Shown piece after piece: positions 24,319 through 32,088 of a stretch of 43,931 bases of DNA. Numbering within the stretch: the first letter of the stretch is position 1; the number at the start of each line of letters is the position of its first letter. Source of the DNA: CAYVZU01 sp964455935 (lineage in GTDB: Bacteria > Fibrobacterota > CAYVZU01); assembly GCA_964455935.1 (NCBI GenBank), contig CAYVZU010000016.1:1-43931 (forward strand). Reading direction: 5' to 3'. A program made the translations under genes and the position numbers. The notes under the pieces were generated by a model. The model was not told the origin of the DNA. It ran no database searches and saw only the letters and a program-made list of their open reading frames with translations.

Positions 24319-25125
24319 GTGCGATTAATCATTCAAAAGGACTATGAAGCCCTAAGCCGTTGGACCGCGGCCTACATCGCCAAGAAGATCAATGATGCGA
24401 AACCCACCGCAAGCAAACCCTATGTGCTTGGTTTGCCCACCGGCTCCTCGCCGATCGGCACCTACCAGGAAATGGTGAAGCTGAACAAGGCCGGCAAGGT
24501 CTCGTTTAAAAACGTGATCACCTTCAATATGGATGAATACGTGGCGATTCCGGAAGACCACCCGGAGAGCTATCATTCATTCATGTTCAAGCACCTGTTC
24601 AGCCATATCGACATTCCCAAGGGGAACATCAACATTCTCAACGGAAATGCCAAAGACCTCGAAGCCGAGTGCGCGGGGTATGAGGAACGGATCAAGAAAG
24701 CCGGCGGCATTCAGCTTTTCCTGGGCGGCATTGGCCCCGATGGTCATATCGCCTTTAACGAGCCGGGCTCGTCGCTGCAGTCGCGCACGCGCGTGAAGAC
24801 CCTCACGTACGACACGATTCTGGCCAATTCGCGTTTCTTTGACAACGATGTGAACAAAGTGCCCAAGCTGGCTCTTACGGTAGGCGTGGGAACGGTCACG
24901 GATTCCAAGCAGGTGCTGCTGATCGTCAACGGATACAAGAAAGGACGCGCCCTGCAGAAGATCATCGAGGAAGGCGTTAACCACATGTGGACGGCCTCGG
25001 TGCTTCAGCTCCATCCCAAGGCGATCATCGCCTGTGATGATGAGGCCACGGCCGAACTCAAGGTGGCCACGGTCAACTACTTCAAGGATATTGAAAAGAA
25101 CAATCTGATGCCGGTTGATCTGTAG
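24319..25125 (+). CDS. nagB: Glucosamine-6-phosphate deaminase
   Basis: Turns glucosamine-6-P into fructose-6-P and ammonia. 268 residues against 266 in E. coli. The key residues sit at the E. coli positions: Asp72 in FNMDEY, Asp141 and His143 in GIGPDGHIAFNEPGSS, and Glu148. The start is GTG 24319 with AGGAGG just upstream. Last gene of the cluster, ended by two hairpins. It opposes glmS, so shared control with the GntR regulator makes sense for switching between amino-sugar breakdown and synthesis. The allosteric C-terminal details were not examined. Confidence 0.95.
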   Translation: MRLIIQKDYEALSRWTAAYIAKKINDAKPTASKPYVLGLPTGSSPIGTYQEMVKLNKAGKVSFKNVITFNMDEYVAIPEDHPESYHSFMFKHLFSHIDIPKGNINILNGNAKDLEAECAGYEERIKKAGGIQLFLGGIGPDGHIAFNEPGSSLQSRTRVKTLTYDTILANSRFFDNDVNKVPKLALTVGVGTVTDSKQVLLIVNGYKKGRALQKIIEEGVNHMWTASVLQLHPKAIIACDDEATAELKVATVNYFKDIEKNNLMPVDL

Positions 25126-25150
25126 CCTTTTCGAGCTTCCGCTTCACAAC

Positions 25151-25179
25151 GCAACGGGTGTCGCTTCGGCACCCGTTGC
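25151..25179 (+). terminator. Strong hairpin after nagB
   Basis: GCAACGGGTG (25151-25160) pairs perfectly with CACCCGTTGC (25170-25179), a 10-bp stem with a 9-nt loop, 26 bp after the stop. The U-run after it is weak (CGTTT), so the second hairpin nearby may do the actual termination. Confidence 0.7.
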
Positions 25180-25221
25180 CGTTTACCGCGCCTTCATTCT
25201 TGAATCGCCCGACCGGAGACA

Positions 25222-25246
25222 AGAGCCCAACCGGCTCTCTTTTTCG
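25222..25246 (+). terminator. Second, U-tailed terminator after nagB
   Basis: AGAGCC, loop CAACC, GGCTCT at 25222-25238, then CTTTTTCG. A compact classical Rho-independent signal backing up the hairpin upstream. Confidence 0.75.
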
Positions 25247-25599
25247 TTATAATCCTTCATCCCAGATACCGCAGTTGATAAGCTCCGTTGCGGGATGGAT
25301 GCTTTTCCTCGCTCCAAAACCTTTGTGTCGCTTTGTCGTGAATGGTTGCGTTTTTTAAAGAGTTGGGAGCTTCTGCGCGGTCACCTGAAATAATCCCACT
25401 TTCCACAGCCAACTGCGGAATTTAGGATAATGCGAGATGCCTTGCATAAAATGGCGCATGCCGACGCCTTTCCCGGGAGGAGAGATGACTCGTAAGTTCC
25501 AGGAAAATAGGAACACTCCTCACAGGGTTAATCACGGCAAAAAGCATCACAATCGATTTCAGAATCCCAGCCCAGCTTATATCGGGCATACGCCTTCCT
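25247..25599. other. Intergenic stretch with a possible small IS remnant
   Basis: No supported gene. CCGCAGTTG at 25269-25277 and CAACTGCGG at 25410-25418 are inverted copies; with flanks the ends match at 11 of 13 positions (GATACCGCAGTTG and AATTCCGCAGTTG read inward-out). The 150-bp span could be a MITE or the joined ends of a deleted insertion sequence. The rest shows nothing clear. Confidence 0.35.
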
Positions 25600-26559
25600 T
25601 TAGCTCACCTTTGCCGGACAGCCGCAGAGATTCAGCTCAACCGTGATGTGGTGGAGCTCTTCGTATTCCGCAAGGCGCTTTTTGTAGTCCTCGACAGGCA
25701 TGGGCTGGCTCGAAACCAGGGCCACGATACAGGCGTATTTGTCCTGCGACACGCGCCATAGGTGAAGATCGCTGACTTTGGTATCCTGGTCCGATTCCAT
25801 GACTTCCCGGATGCGAACAGCCAAAGGCGCGTTCACTTCCCGGTCCAGCAGAACACCTCCCGAATCTTTCAGCAGCGAAATCGTCCATTTAAGGATGAGC
25901 GCGGCCCCCACCAGGCCCATGGCAGGATCGAGAAATGTCCAGTGCATGTACTTTGCGCCCAACAGCGCGACAATAGCCAGCACCGAAGTAAGCGCATCCG
26001 CGATGACGTGCAGGTAGGCTGAACGAAGATTGATGTCGTGGTGGTGGTGGTTAGGCTCGTCATGGTCTTTGTGTTCGTCAGGGAGATGGTGGTGGGCATG
26101 GCCGCCGGAGGCGTTCAGGATCCACGCGCTGACGGCATTCACCAACAGGCCGACAACAGCTACAATAAGCGCGTCATTATGGCGGATCGAAAGCGGGTGC
26201 AGAATCCGCTCGATCGACATGCCGATCATGCTCAGCCCGACCAGTCCAAGCACAATTGCGCTGGTATAGGCGCCCAGAACCTCGATCTTCCAGGTGCCGA
26301 ACGTAAACAGTCTGTCCGCCGCGAAACGGCGCGCACAAATGAATGACAGCAGCGAGATACCCAGGGCGAAGGCGTGCGTTCCCATGTGCCAGCCATCGGC
26401 GAAAAGCGCCATGGATTTAAACAGCCATCCGGCCAGGATTTCGGCAGCCATCATCGTGACCGTCAGGAGCACAACGATCAGCGTCTTGCGCTCCGAGTCC
26501 TTCTTGGCCCCGCTGAAAACGTGATGATGTTCCCAAAGTTCAAGTCCATGATTATGCAT
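25600..26559 (-). CDS. dmeF: Cation diffusion facilitator, DmeF/CzcD type divalent-metal exporter
   Basis: Exports Zn, Co, Ni or similar ions in exchange for protons. 319 residues and six TM helices. Metal sites: FADGWHMGTH in TM2 and HVIADALTSV in TM5 (the HxxxD pair). A His-rich cytoplasmic loop (GGHAHHHLPDEHKDHDEPNHHHHD) lies between TM4 and TM5, and the N terminus is also His-rich (MHNHGLELWEHHH). The GTHAFALG motif is more DmeF-like than CzcD. The ATG at 26559 is preferred to the one at 26571 because GGAGG lies between them. Single gene. The substrate metal cannot be told from sequence. Confidence 0.88.
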   Translation of the reverse strand: MHNHGLELWEHHHVFSGAKKDSERKTLIVVLLTVTMMAAEILAGWLFKSMALFADGWHMGTHAFALGISLLSFICARRFAADRLFTFGTWKIEVLGAYTSAIVLGLVGLSMIGMSIERILHPLSIRHNDALIVAVVGLLVNAVSAWILNASGGHAHHHLPDEHKDHDEPNHHHHDINLRSAYLHVIADALTSVLAIVALLGAKYMHWTFLDPAMGLVGAALILKWTISLLKDSGGVLLDREVNAPLAVRIREVMESDQDTKVSDLHLWRVSQDKYACIVALVSSQPMPVEDYKKRLAEYEELHHITVELNLCGCPAKVS

Positions 26560-26583
26560 TGTTCCTCCCATGTCTCTCTATGA

Positions 26584-26711
26584 AACCACAGAGCAACACT
26601 GAAGTCGAAAGAAGAGGGTACGGAGTGAAGGCACTTTGCCGTCGCGGCGCGCGACGACAAAATAGTCCCCTCTGTGTTCTCATTCTCAACTCGGTTTTCT
26701 CTCTGTGGTTG
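26584..26711. repeat. ACCACAGAG-type inverted intergenic repeat
   Basis: AACCACAGAG (26584-26593) and CTCTGTGGTT (26702-26711) are perfect inverted copies about 110 bp apart, with a further CCTCTGTGTTCTC just inside the right end. Read on the minus strand the right end gives the ACCACAGAG...ACACAGAG pattern found as dispersed repeats in many environmental bacteria. Probably a folded intergenic element. Confidence 0.5.
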
Positions 26712-26774
26712 GTCCCGCCTTTAATAGGGTGAATGGATATGATAACAATATCCTCTTAACGCAGCTCTCCGAGC

Positions 26775-26957
26775 TCAGCCTTTTATCTCCAGCGTTCCCA
26801 AATCGACCCATCGATCCTTGAACTGCTCCTTGACCGCAAAGCGAATGCGCGGTTTCCGTGTCTCGGGGTCAACCAGGCCGGCCGATCAACTCTTATGGAA
26901 ATTTCCCAGGTAGGCACCGATGGGCGTGGGGCGGATCCGGTGAAACGGTTTGCTCAT
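26775..26957 (-). pseudogene. Small gene with an in-frame TGA, 61 codons
   Basis: ATG at 26957 with AAGAGG about six bases upstream reads MSKPFHRIRPTPIGAYLG NFHKS, then TGA (26888-26886), then in the same frame SAGLVDPETRKPRIRF and AVKEQFKDRWVDLGTLEIKG, ending at TGA 26777-26775. Both halves look like one compact protein, so the internal TGA most simply replaces TGG (Trp) or CGA (Arg). TGA is used as an ordinary stop by neighbouring genes (ptsI, ptsH), so general reassignment is unlikely, and no CxxU-type selenocysteine context is seen. Its ATG overlaps the stop of the frame upstream (ATGA). No family recognised. Confidence 0.45.
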
Positions 26958-27178
26958 ATATACCTCTTTGGCAAGCAGGTGAATATAGTATGTGTTGAAT
27001 GCCCGGCGCGAAACAGCCGGGCAAGATCGGCCGTATGGCCCACTGATTTTGCACGCCGGGGCGGGCCTGGACCGTATACTTTCTTAGCTTGGAAGAACAC
27101 GGAAAGAAACTGCGTGCCACACACCGGGCAGCCGTAATGGTGCGCAAACTGGGAATCAGTGCCACGCCGGCAGTGCAT
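26954..27178 (-). CDS. Possible small zinc-ribbon protein, 74 aa
   Basis: Reads MHCRRGTDSQFAHHYG, CPVCGTQFLSVFFQAKKVYG and a basic second half, ending KRYI with a TGA that overlaps the ATG of the next small gene by four bases. The CPVCGTQF block plus an upstream His/Cys cluster resembles half of a zinc ribbon. The ATGA junction argues for a real coupled pair, but no ribosome binding site is visible before 27178 and the second half is unlike any family I know. Could be chance. Confidence 0.25.
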   Translation of the reverse strand: MHCRRGTDSQFAHHYGCPVCGTQFLSVFFQAKKVYGPGPPRRAKSVGHTADLARLFRAGHSTHTIFTCLPKRYI

Positions 27179-27501
27179 GAAAACAGTTCGTTGGCTCAGA
27201 GGAAAACTCTTTCTATTGAAACGGGCTTTTATCTATAGTAAACTGCTGCGTCGCACTTTTGGTCAGTGGCATAGCGACCTTGATACCGCTACCAACCGCC
27301 CATTCCTGGCGAATCACGGAAAATGTATTAGGTTGTGTTGGGCCAAGCCGGCATGCGCGTGGCCGGGATGCCGGAAGTCGCCAAGTAGGCGGAGCCCGCA
27401 GCCGGCCGCCCCGGCCGTTGTTGTGAAGGTGGCCGGCTAATTGGCGGGACGACTCAATGTCGTTTTGCATTTGCGCCGGCTCAAATTACAATTTTTTCCT
27501 C

Positions 27502-28599
27502 ATGACTTTGAACTCCAATAAACCTCTGTTCATTTGGATCGACCTGGGCGCGGGCTTTGGGGCCAAGCTGGGGCTGTTCTCAAGCGAGCTTGAGCCGTTT
27601 GCCCAGGGCCAGATGCCGTTGGCCGGACTTTTGCCGACGCTCGATGGATTGAGCGAGGGACTGGTCTCCTCCATGCGGGATCTGACAGGCTCGGTGGGGC
27701 GCTCTCTCGATGAAGTCGTCGCAGTTGGATTGGCCAGTCCGGGATTGTTCAAGCGAAGCGGGGAATACACGGTTCCGGCGAACCTGCCGTTTCTGAAAGG
27801 CAAGAATCTGCGGACGAGCCTGGAATCGCGGCTTAAAAAACCGGTTGCGATTGATAATGACGCCAATGCCGGCGGTTTGGCCGAGTGGGAAGCCATACGA
27901 ACTGAATTTTTCTACTGGGTTCTGGGCGGCGGATGGGGAGGCGCGTGGATGTCGGCCTCCGGCGAGGTCCAATTCCCCACCTGGGATTGGGATGGCAACG
28001 ACCGCACGCTGCATCTTTCGAATGAGCCCGGGTATGCGACGGCCCTCGATATAGGCGAGCTCCGGTCGATTCTGGCGAACGATGGGGTGGAGTTTGGGCG
28101 GCTTGAGAGCATCCTTAGGGACGAATCGGATCGCCTGCTTTGCGGCCCTGGCGGCGACCCATTATCCCTGAGGGCCGAGACGCTTGTTTCGGGAAGCGGT
28201 ATGCTGCGCCTGTTTAAGGCGGCCGGACCTATCGAATCATCCGCGCACCGCCGTGTGGTCGAAGGCAGCGAACCAGGCCGGCTGATCGATGAGTTGGCAG
28301 GAGCCAAAGAGGATCGAGCCCTCCTGACCTATCGAATTTTCGGGACCCTGTTTGCTTGGGCGGGAAGCCTGGTCCTTCGCCAAGCCGTCGCGGATGGCGC
28401 TCCACCGGATACCGCCATTCATCTGGCCGGCAAACCTGCATTCGCCCTGCAATACTTTAAACCATCCTTTCAGAATGAACTCTCGAAGCGGGGCTATGGA
28501 TCCTTGCTTCAGACCGCTGTGATCCACGAACGAAAGCTGAACGCGAATCTGATTGGTGCGGGTGCACTGGCGCGGAGAGCCGTTGAAGACAAACGGTAA
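27502..28599 (+). CDS. ROK-family sugar kinase-like protein, divergent
   Basis: 365 residues in the actin/hexokinase-like ROK fold. The first phosphate loop is IWIDLGAGFGAKLGLF near residue 11, the sugar and catalytic site is AIDNDANAGGLAEW (catalytic Asp120), and the second phosphate loop is FYWVLGGGWGGAWM near 136. The zinc-binding CxCGxxGCxE motif of most ROK members is absent; in its place is a region with WDWDGNDRTLHLSNEPGY. The product may phosphorylate glucose or an amino sugar, or be a non-catalytic relative. Start ATG 27502 is uncertain, with no clear SD; ATG 27457 is also in frame. Stands alone, closed by a short terminator. Confidence 0.75.
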   Translation: MTLNSNKPLFIWIDLGAGFGAKLGLFSSELEPFAQGQMPLAGLLPTLDGLSEGLVSSMRDLTGSVGRSLDEVVAVGLASPGLFKRSGEYTVPANLPFLKGKNLRTSLESRLKKPVAIDNDANAGGLAEWEAIRTEFFYWVLGGGWGGAWMSASGEVQFPTWDWDGNDRTLHLSNEPGYATALDIGELRSILANDGVEFGRLESILRDESDRLLCGPGGDPLSLRAETLVSGSGMLRLFKAAGPIESSAHRRVVEGSEPGRLIDELAGAKEDRALLTYRIFGTLFAWAGSLVLRQAVADGAPPDTAIHLAGKPAFALQYFKPSFQNELSKRGYGSLLQTAVIHERKLNANLIGAGALARRAVEDKR

Positions 28600-28690
28600 A
28601 CGGGAATGGTAGACGGTATAAGGCGGATATTCGCGCTATTTCATTTGCGGGGTGGAATCAAAGGCCTTGAATCTGAAGGCTGTGGTCTGG

Positions 28691-28710
28691 AGCCCTGAGA
28701 TGGGCTTTTT
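28691..28710 (+). terminator. Short terminator after the ROK gene
   Basis: AGCCC, loop TGAGAT, GGGCT, then TTTTT (28706-28710). The stem is only 5 bp but the U-run is good. Lies between the convergent ROK and HDOD genes. Confidence 0.5.
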
Positions 28711-29569
28711 AGAGAATGGAACTAAAAACGTTCGCCTTTTCGACTTCTTCTTCAACGGCCTTAAGAATCTGCGAAAGGTCCTGCTCTTTTAATCCCAGCT
28801 TGGCCCATGCTTCCGAATCAATGCGGGGGATCTTGTTGTCGCCGCCCGAACCGATCGCTAGTGCCCGGACGAGAAGATCGGCCAAATGAATGATAGAGGT
28901 TATTTGCATGTGGTCGCCGGCGCCGGCGGGACGATGATGGAAGGTCACTGACGCAGTGAGATCCTTTGGCAGATTCCATTTGCCGCACAGCCAGCTGCCC
29001 AGTTCCTGGTGCGTGGCGCCCAAGGCCTCTTTCTCCGCTTCAAGGAACAGGCAGTTCTTCTGGGAAATCACTTTCATGACCTTGGCCATTTCGGGTTTGG
29101 CGTACTGGCTCAGGATGATTTTCCCGATGTCGTGCAAAAGCCCGCCCAGAAACGCCTCTTCCAGGTAGCGAAATCCCGTAAGTTGCGCAATGGCCTTTGC
29201 TCCCGCACCCACACCAATGGAGTGAAGCCAGAATTTCTCGACATCGAAGGCGCCGGCCTCTCCCTTGCCTCCGAACGAATCGAAGATCGAGGCGGTCAGC
29301 ACGATGTTTTTCACGGTTCCGAACCCCAAAATGACGATTGCGTGCGTTATTGTATTGATTCGTCCCGGAAAACCGTAGAACGCGGAGTTTACCAGCTTTA
29401 GAACTTTTGAAGCCAGAGCTTGATCGTTGGTAATGGCTTTGCCGACTTCCTCGGCCGACGTGCGGGGGTCCTGCAGGAGCGTGCTCATGCGTGTAATGAC
29501 TGTGGGCAGCGTGGGAATGCTGGTAACCCGCTCCGTAATGGCCCGCAGGGCATTGGCTTCAAGCGCCAT
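28709..29569 (-). CDS. HDOD-domain signalling protein
   Basis: 286 residues, nearly all one HDOD domain (about 15-215), a relative of HD phosphohydrolases without the catalytic HD pair and often linked to cyclic-di-GMP or stress signalling. Typical blocks: IPTLPTVITRMSTLLQDP, NDQALASKVLKLVNSAFYGF, THAIVILGFGTVKNIVLTA and EAFLGGLLHDIGKIILSQY. The HD in LLHDIGK is a leftover of the ancestral site. Its start lies 3 bp after the stop of the partner gene, so the two are one operon. Output and partner are unknown. Confidence 0.88.
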   Translation of the reverse strand: MALEANALRAITERVTSIPTLPTVITRMSTLLQDPRTSAEEVGKAITNDQALASKVLKLVNSAFYGFPGRINTITHAIVILGFGTVKNIVLTASIFDSFGGKGEAGAFDVEKFWLHSIGVGAGAKAIAQLTGFRYLEEAFLGGLLHDIGKIILSQYAKPEMAKVMKVISQKNCLFLEAEKEALGATHQELGSWLCGKWNLPKDLTASVTFHHRPAGAGDHMQITSIIHLADLLVRALAIGSGGDNKIPRIDSEAWAKLGLKEQDLSQILKAVEEEVEKANVFSSIL

Positions 29570-29572
29570 TGG

Positions 29573-29896
29573 CTAAGCCTGGCCTTTCTCGATAAGGTGG
29601 TTGAGTGTGGCCCGGAAGATCATTTCCATCATCGGGTCGGTACGTGTATCGCCAAAGTGGTTGGCGAGCGTCCGTTCGATCTCGGCGGGATCCACTTTCT
29701 TGACCAGGACCTGCTCGCCCTCTTCCTCGGGTTCGCCTTCCACATAAACGATGGGAATGCCCCAACTCTGAAGACGATTGGCCATGCCGGACTGAAGAAT
29801 AGCGCCGGCATTAAGGAGAATGTTGCCGTTGGGTCCGCGGACCGGTTTGGCCAGAACCATGCCGGCTTCAATACCGGCTGTAGGAATTTTGCGCAT
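29573..29896 (-). CDS. Small partner of the HDOD protein, DUF3391-like beta domain
   Basis: 107 residues. ATG 29896 is used because the family-like core begins at once: AGMVLAKPVRGPNGNILLNAG and GIPIVYVEG, a small beta domain found fused in front of HD-GYP or HDOD proteins (DUF3391-like). Here it is a separate gene, followed by an acidic linker (EPEEEGEQ) and a helical end. Three bases separate it from the HDOD gene, so they probably work together. It is divergent from etfB with a 105-bp shared upstream region. Confidence 0.6.
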   Translation of the reverse strand: MRKIPTAGIEAGMVLAKPVRGPNGNILLNAGAILQSGMANRLQSWGIPIVYVEGEPEEEGEQVLVKKVDPAEIERTLANHFGDTRTDPMMEMIFRATLNHLIEKGQA

Positions 29897-30001
29897 ATAA
29901 ATCCAGCTTAGAAATAAATTCCCGTCTCTCGGGGCGCAAGGAAAAGATTGATCGCACGGTACCGAAAAAGACATTTTTCAATTTTCTTGCCGGAGGTAAG
30001 C

Positions 30002-30790
30002 ATGGAAATTCTTGTTTGTATCAAGCAGGTCCCCGGGACCACACAGGTCCGCATCAATCCCCAAACCGGAACGCTGATCCGCGAAGGTGTGGAGGCCATT
30101 ACCAACCCGTTCGATGAATACGCCATCGAAGAGGCGCTCCGTCTGCGCGAAAAGCACGGCGGCCGCGTTACGGTCATCACCATGGGGCCACCGCAGGCCG
30201 AGAGCTCGCTTCGGCAGGCCATTGGAATGGGAGCCGACGAGGCGGTTCTCATTTCGGACCGGGCCTTTGCCGGCAGCGATACCTGGGCGACCGGATACAC
30301 GATTTCGGGCGCAATCCGCAAACTGGGCAAGTTCGACTTGATCCTCTGCGGCAAGCAGGCCATTGACGGTGATACGGCGCAAGTGGGCCCTGGGATCGCG
30401 GAAATGCTCAACATCCCCTTTGTGGCCTGGGTTCGCAAAGTGGAGGATGTTTCCAATGGGAAGATCCGCGTAGAGCGGCTGATGGAAGACGGGTACGAAG
30501 TCGTTGAAATGCCTCTGCCGGCCCTGATGACGGTAGTCAAGGAAATCAACGAACCTCGCCTTGAATCCCTTAAGGGAAAGATGCGGGCCAAAAAATACCA
30601 GATCCGGGTTATGCCCCGCGCAGAAATCGAAGCCGAAGACGAGAAGCTGGGCCTTAAGGGATCGCCCACAAACGTGCTGCGCAGTTTCATTCCCGAGCGC
30701 AGAGGCTGCGGCAAAAAGATGGCCGGTGAAACACCGGAGCTTGTGGAAGAAGCCTTTGGCGCAATCCAGTCTTTGAACGTGATAAAGTAA
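30002..30790 (+). CDS. etfB: Electron transfer flavoprotein beta subunit
   Basis: 262 residues. ATG 30002 follows GGAGG. MEILVCIKQVPGTTQVRIN, NPFDEYAIEEALRLRE, FDLILCGKQAIDGDTAQVGP and PALMTVVKEINEPRLES are standard EtfB blocks binding AMP or FAD between subunits. The partner gene follows after 12 bp. The longer C-terminal helix (VLRSFIPERRGCGKK) is common in EtfB of anaerobes. It shuttles electrons between acyl-CoA or hydroxyacid dehydrogenases and the quinone or ferredoxin pool; no such dehydrogenase is nearby. Confidence 0.93.
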   Translation: MEILVCIKQVPGTTQVRINPQTGTLIREGVEAITNPFDEYAIEEALRLREKHGGRVTVITMGPPQAESSLRQAIGMGADEAVLISDRAFAGSDTWATGYTISGAIRKLGKFDLILCGKQAIDGDTAQVGPGIAEMLNIPFVAWVRKVEDVSNGKIRVERLMEDGYEVVEMPLPALMTVVKEINEPRLESLKGKMRAKKYQIRVMPRAEIEAEDEKLGLKGSPTNVLRSFIPERRGCGKKMAGETPELVEEAFGAIQSLNVIK

Positions 30791-30802
30791 GGGAGAGCCC
30801 TC

Positions 30803-32008
30803 ATGTCAATTACCGTTGATCTCAATCAATGCTCGGGCTGCGGCGCCTGTGTGGCCACGTGCTCGTACGATGCAATTACCATGGACGGCGACAAGGCCGT
30901 GGTCGATCTCAACAAGTGCAAGCTTTGCGGATCCTGTGTCGAGGGCTGTCCCAGTGAAGCCATTTCCATTGCCAAAGAAGAGAAGAAGATCTCCTTTGAT
31001 CGCGATCCATCCCACTACAAGAATATCTGGGTTTTCGCCGAGCAGCGTGACGGCAAAATTCACTCGGTGACCTACGAGCTTCTAGGAGCGGCCCGCAAGA
31101 TGGCGGACGATCTGGGCGAGAAACTGGTTGCCGTCCTGTTCGGACACAACATGAACGAGGCGGCAAACGAGTTGATTCATTATGGCGCGGACCAGGTTCT
31201 TTACTATGACAGCCCGGACCTTGAGGCCTTTCAGGACGATTCCTACGGGCACGTAATGTCCGAGGCCGTTTTCCAGAACAAACCCTCCATTGTGTTGGCG
31301 GGGGCCACAGCCGTTGGACGATCCTTTATCCCCAAAGTCGCGGCCCGGGTCTGGGGTGGGCTGACGGCCGACTGCACCGGCCTGGAAGTGGACAAGGAAA
31401 AGCGCCTGCTGTTGGGTACGCGGCCGGCCTTTGGCGGAAATCTAATGGCGACCATTATCTGTCCGGTGTGCCGCCCGCAGATCGCTACCGTCCGCCACAA
31501 AGTCATGAAACCCCTGCCCCGGGACCCCAAGCGCATGGGCGAGGTCGTCATTCACAGGATCGAAGCCAACAAAATTCCCATCCGTACCAGACTGATTGAT
31601 GTGGTCAGGGAAGTCGAGTCCACAGTCAACCTGGCCGAAGCCGATATTATCGTCTCGGGCGGCCGGGGTGTTGGCGGGCCCGATGGTTTCAACGTCATTC
31701 GCGGGCTGGCCGAGGCCATCGGCGGCGCCGTGGGCGCCAGCCGCGCCGCCGTGGATTCGGGTTGGATACCCTACAGCCATCAGGTGGGTCAGACCGGAAA
31801 GACGGTGTGCCCCAAGCTCTACATTGCCTGCGGCATCTCCGGATCAATTCAGCACATGGCCGGCATGCAGTCGAGCGACTACATCATCGCCATCAACAAA
31901 GACCCGGACGCCGACATCTTTAAAATTGCCAGCCTGGGGCTGGTCGGCGATCTGTTCGAGGTGGTCCCGGCCCTGGCGGCGAAGTTCAAGGCGGCGCTGG
32001 GAAAGTAA
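30803..32008 (+). CDS. etfA: Electron transfer flavoprotein alpha subunit with N-terminal ferredoxin domain
   Basis: 401 residues: about 60 residues of 2[4Fe-4S] ferredoxin fused to EtfA. Both cluster motifs are complete: Cys10, 13, 16, 20 and Cys39, 42, 45, 49. The EtfA part follows (NIWVFAEQRDGKIHSVTYELLG, then ADIIVSGGRGVGGPDGF, and the FAD block SGSIQHMAGMQSSDYIIAIN). This ferredoxin-fused form is known from anaerobes, for example the lactate- and caffeyl-CoA-linked bifurcating EtfAB of Acetobacterium, so electron bifurcation is a sound hypothesis, not shown here. Confidence 0.93.
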   Translation: MSITVDLNQCSGCGACVATCSYDAITMDGDKAVVDLNKCKLCGSCVEGCPSEAISIAKEEKKISFDRDPSHYKNIWVFAEQRDGKIHSVTYELLGAARKMADDLGEKLVAVLFGHNMNEAANELIHYGADQVLYYDSPDLEAFQDDSYGHVMSEAVFQNKPSIVLAGATAVGRSFIPKVAARVWGGLTADCTGLEVDKEKRLLLGTRPAFGGNLMATIICPVCRPQIATVRHKVMKPLPRDPKRMGEVVIHRIEANKIPIRTRLIDVVREVESTVNLAEADIIVSGGRGVGGPDGFNVIRGLAEAIGGAVGASRAAVDSGWIPYSHQVGQTGKTVCPKLYIACGISGSIQHMAGMQSSDYIIAINKDPDADIFKIASLGLVGDLFEVVPALAAKFKAALGK

Positions 32009-32033
32009 AAGGTCGCTTTGCCGTGGAAACGAG

Positions 32034-32058
32034 GGCGGCTTCGGCCGCCTTTTGTTTT
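32034..32058 (+). terminator. Terminator after etfBA
   Basis: GGCGGC, tetraloop TTCG, GCCGCC (32034-32049), then TTTTGTTTT. Textbook UUCG-capped Rho-independent terminator. Confidence 0.88.
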
Positions 32059-32088
32059 GGTGCGCCCCAAAGGATATCTTCTGCTGCC

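Noticed and set aside
25485..25646. 53-codon frame with GGGAGGAG just upstream
   Set aside because: Its last 47 bases overlap dmeF on the other strand, the product is Ser/Pro/His/Arg-rich without structure, and the SD is too close to the ATG.
26775..26957. TGA as a reassigned sense codon in this genome
   Set aside because: TGA ends ptsI, ptsH, pta and others at the expected family lengths, so general reassignment is not supported; the internal TGA is treated as a local lesion or special case.
27159..27470. Overlapping frames on both strands upstream of the ROK gene
   Set aside because: Both have biased, low-complexity composition (Pro/Arg/Ala/Trp-rich), lack ribosome binding sites, and overlap each other completely.
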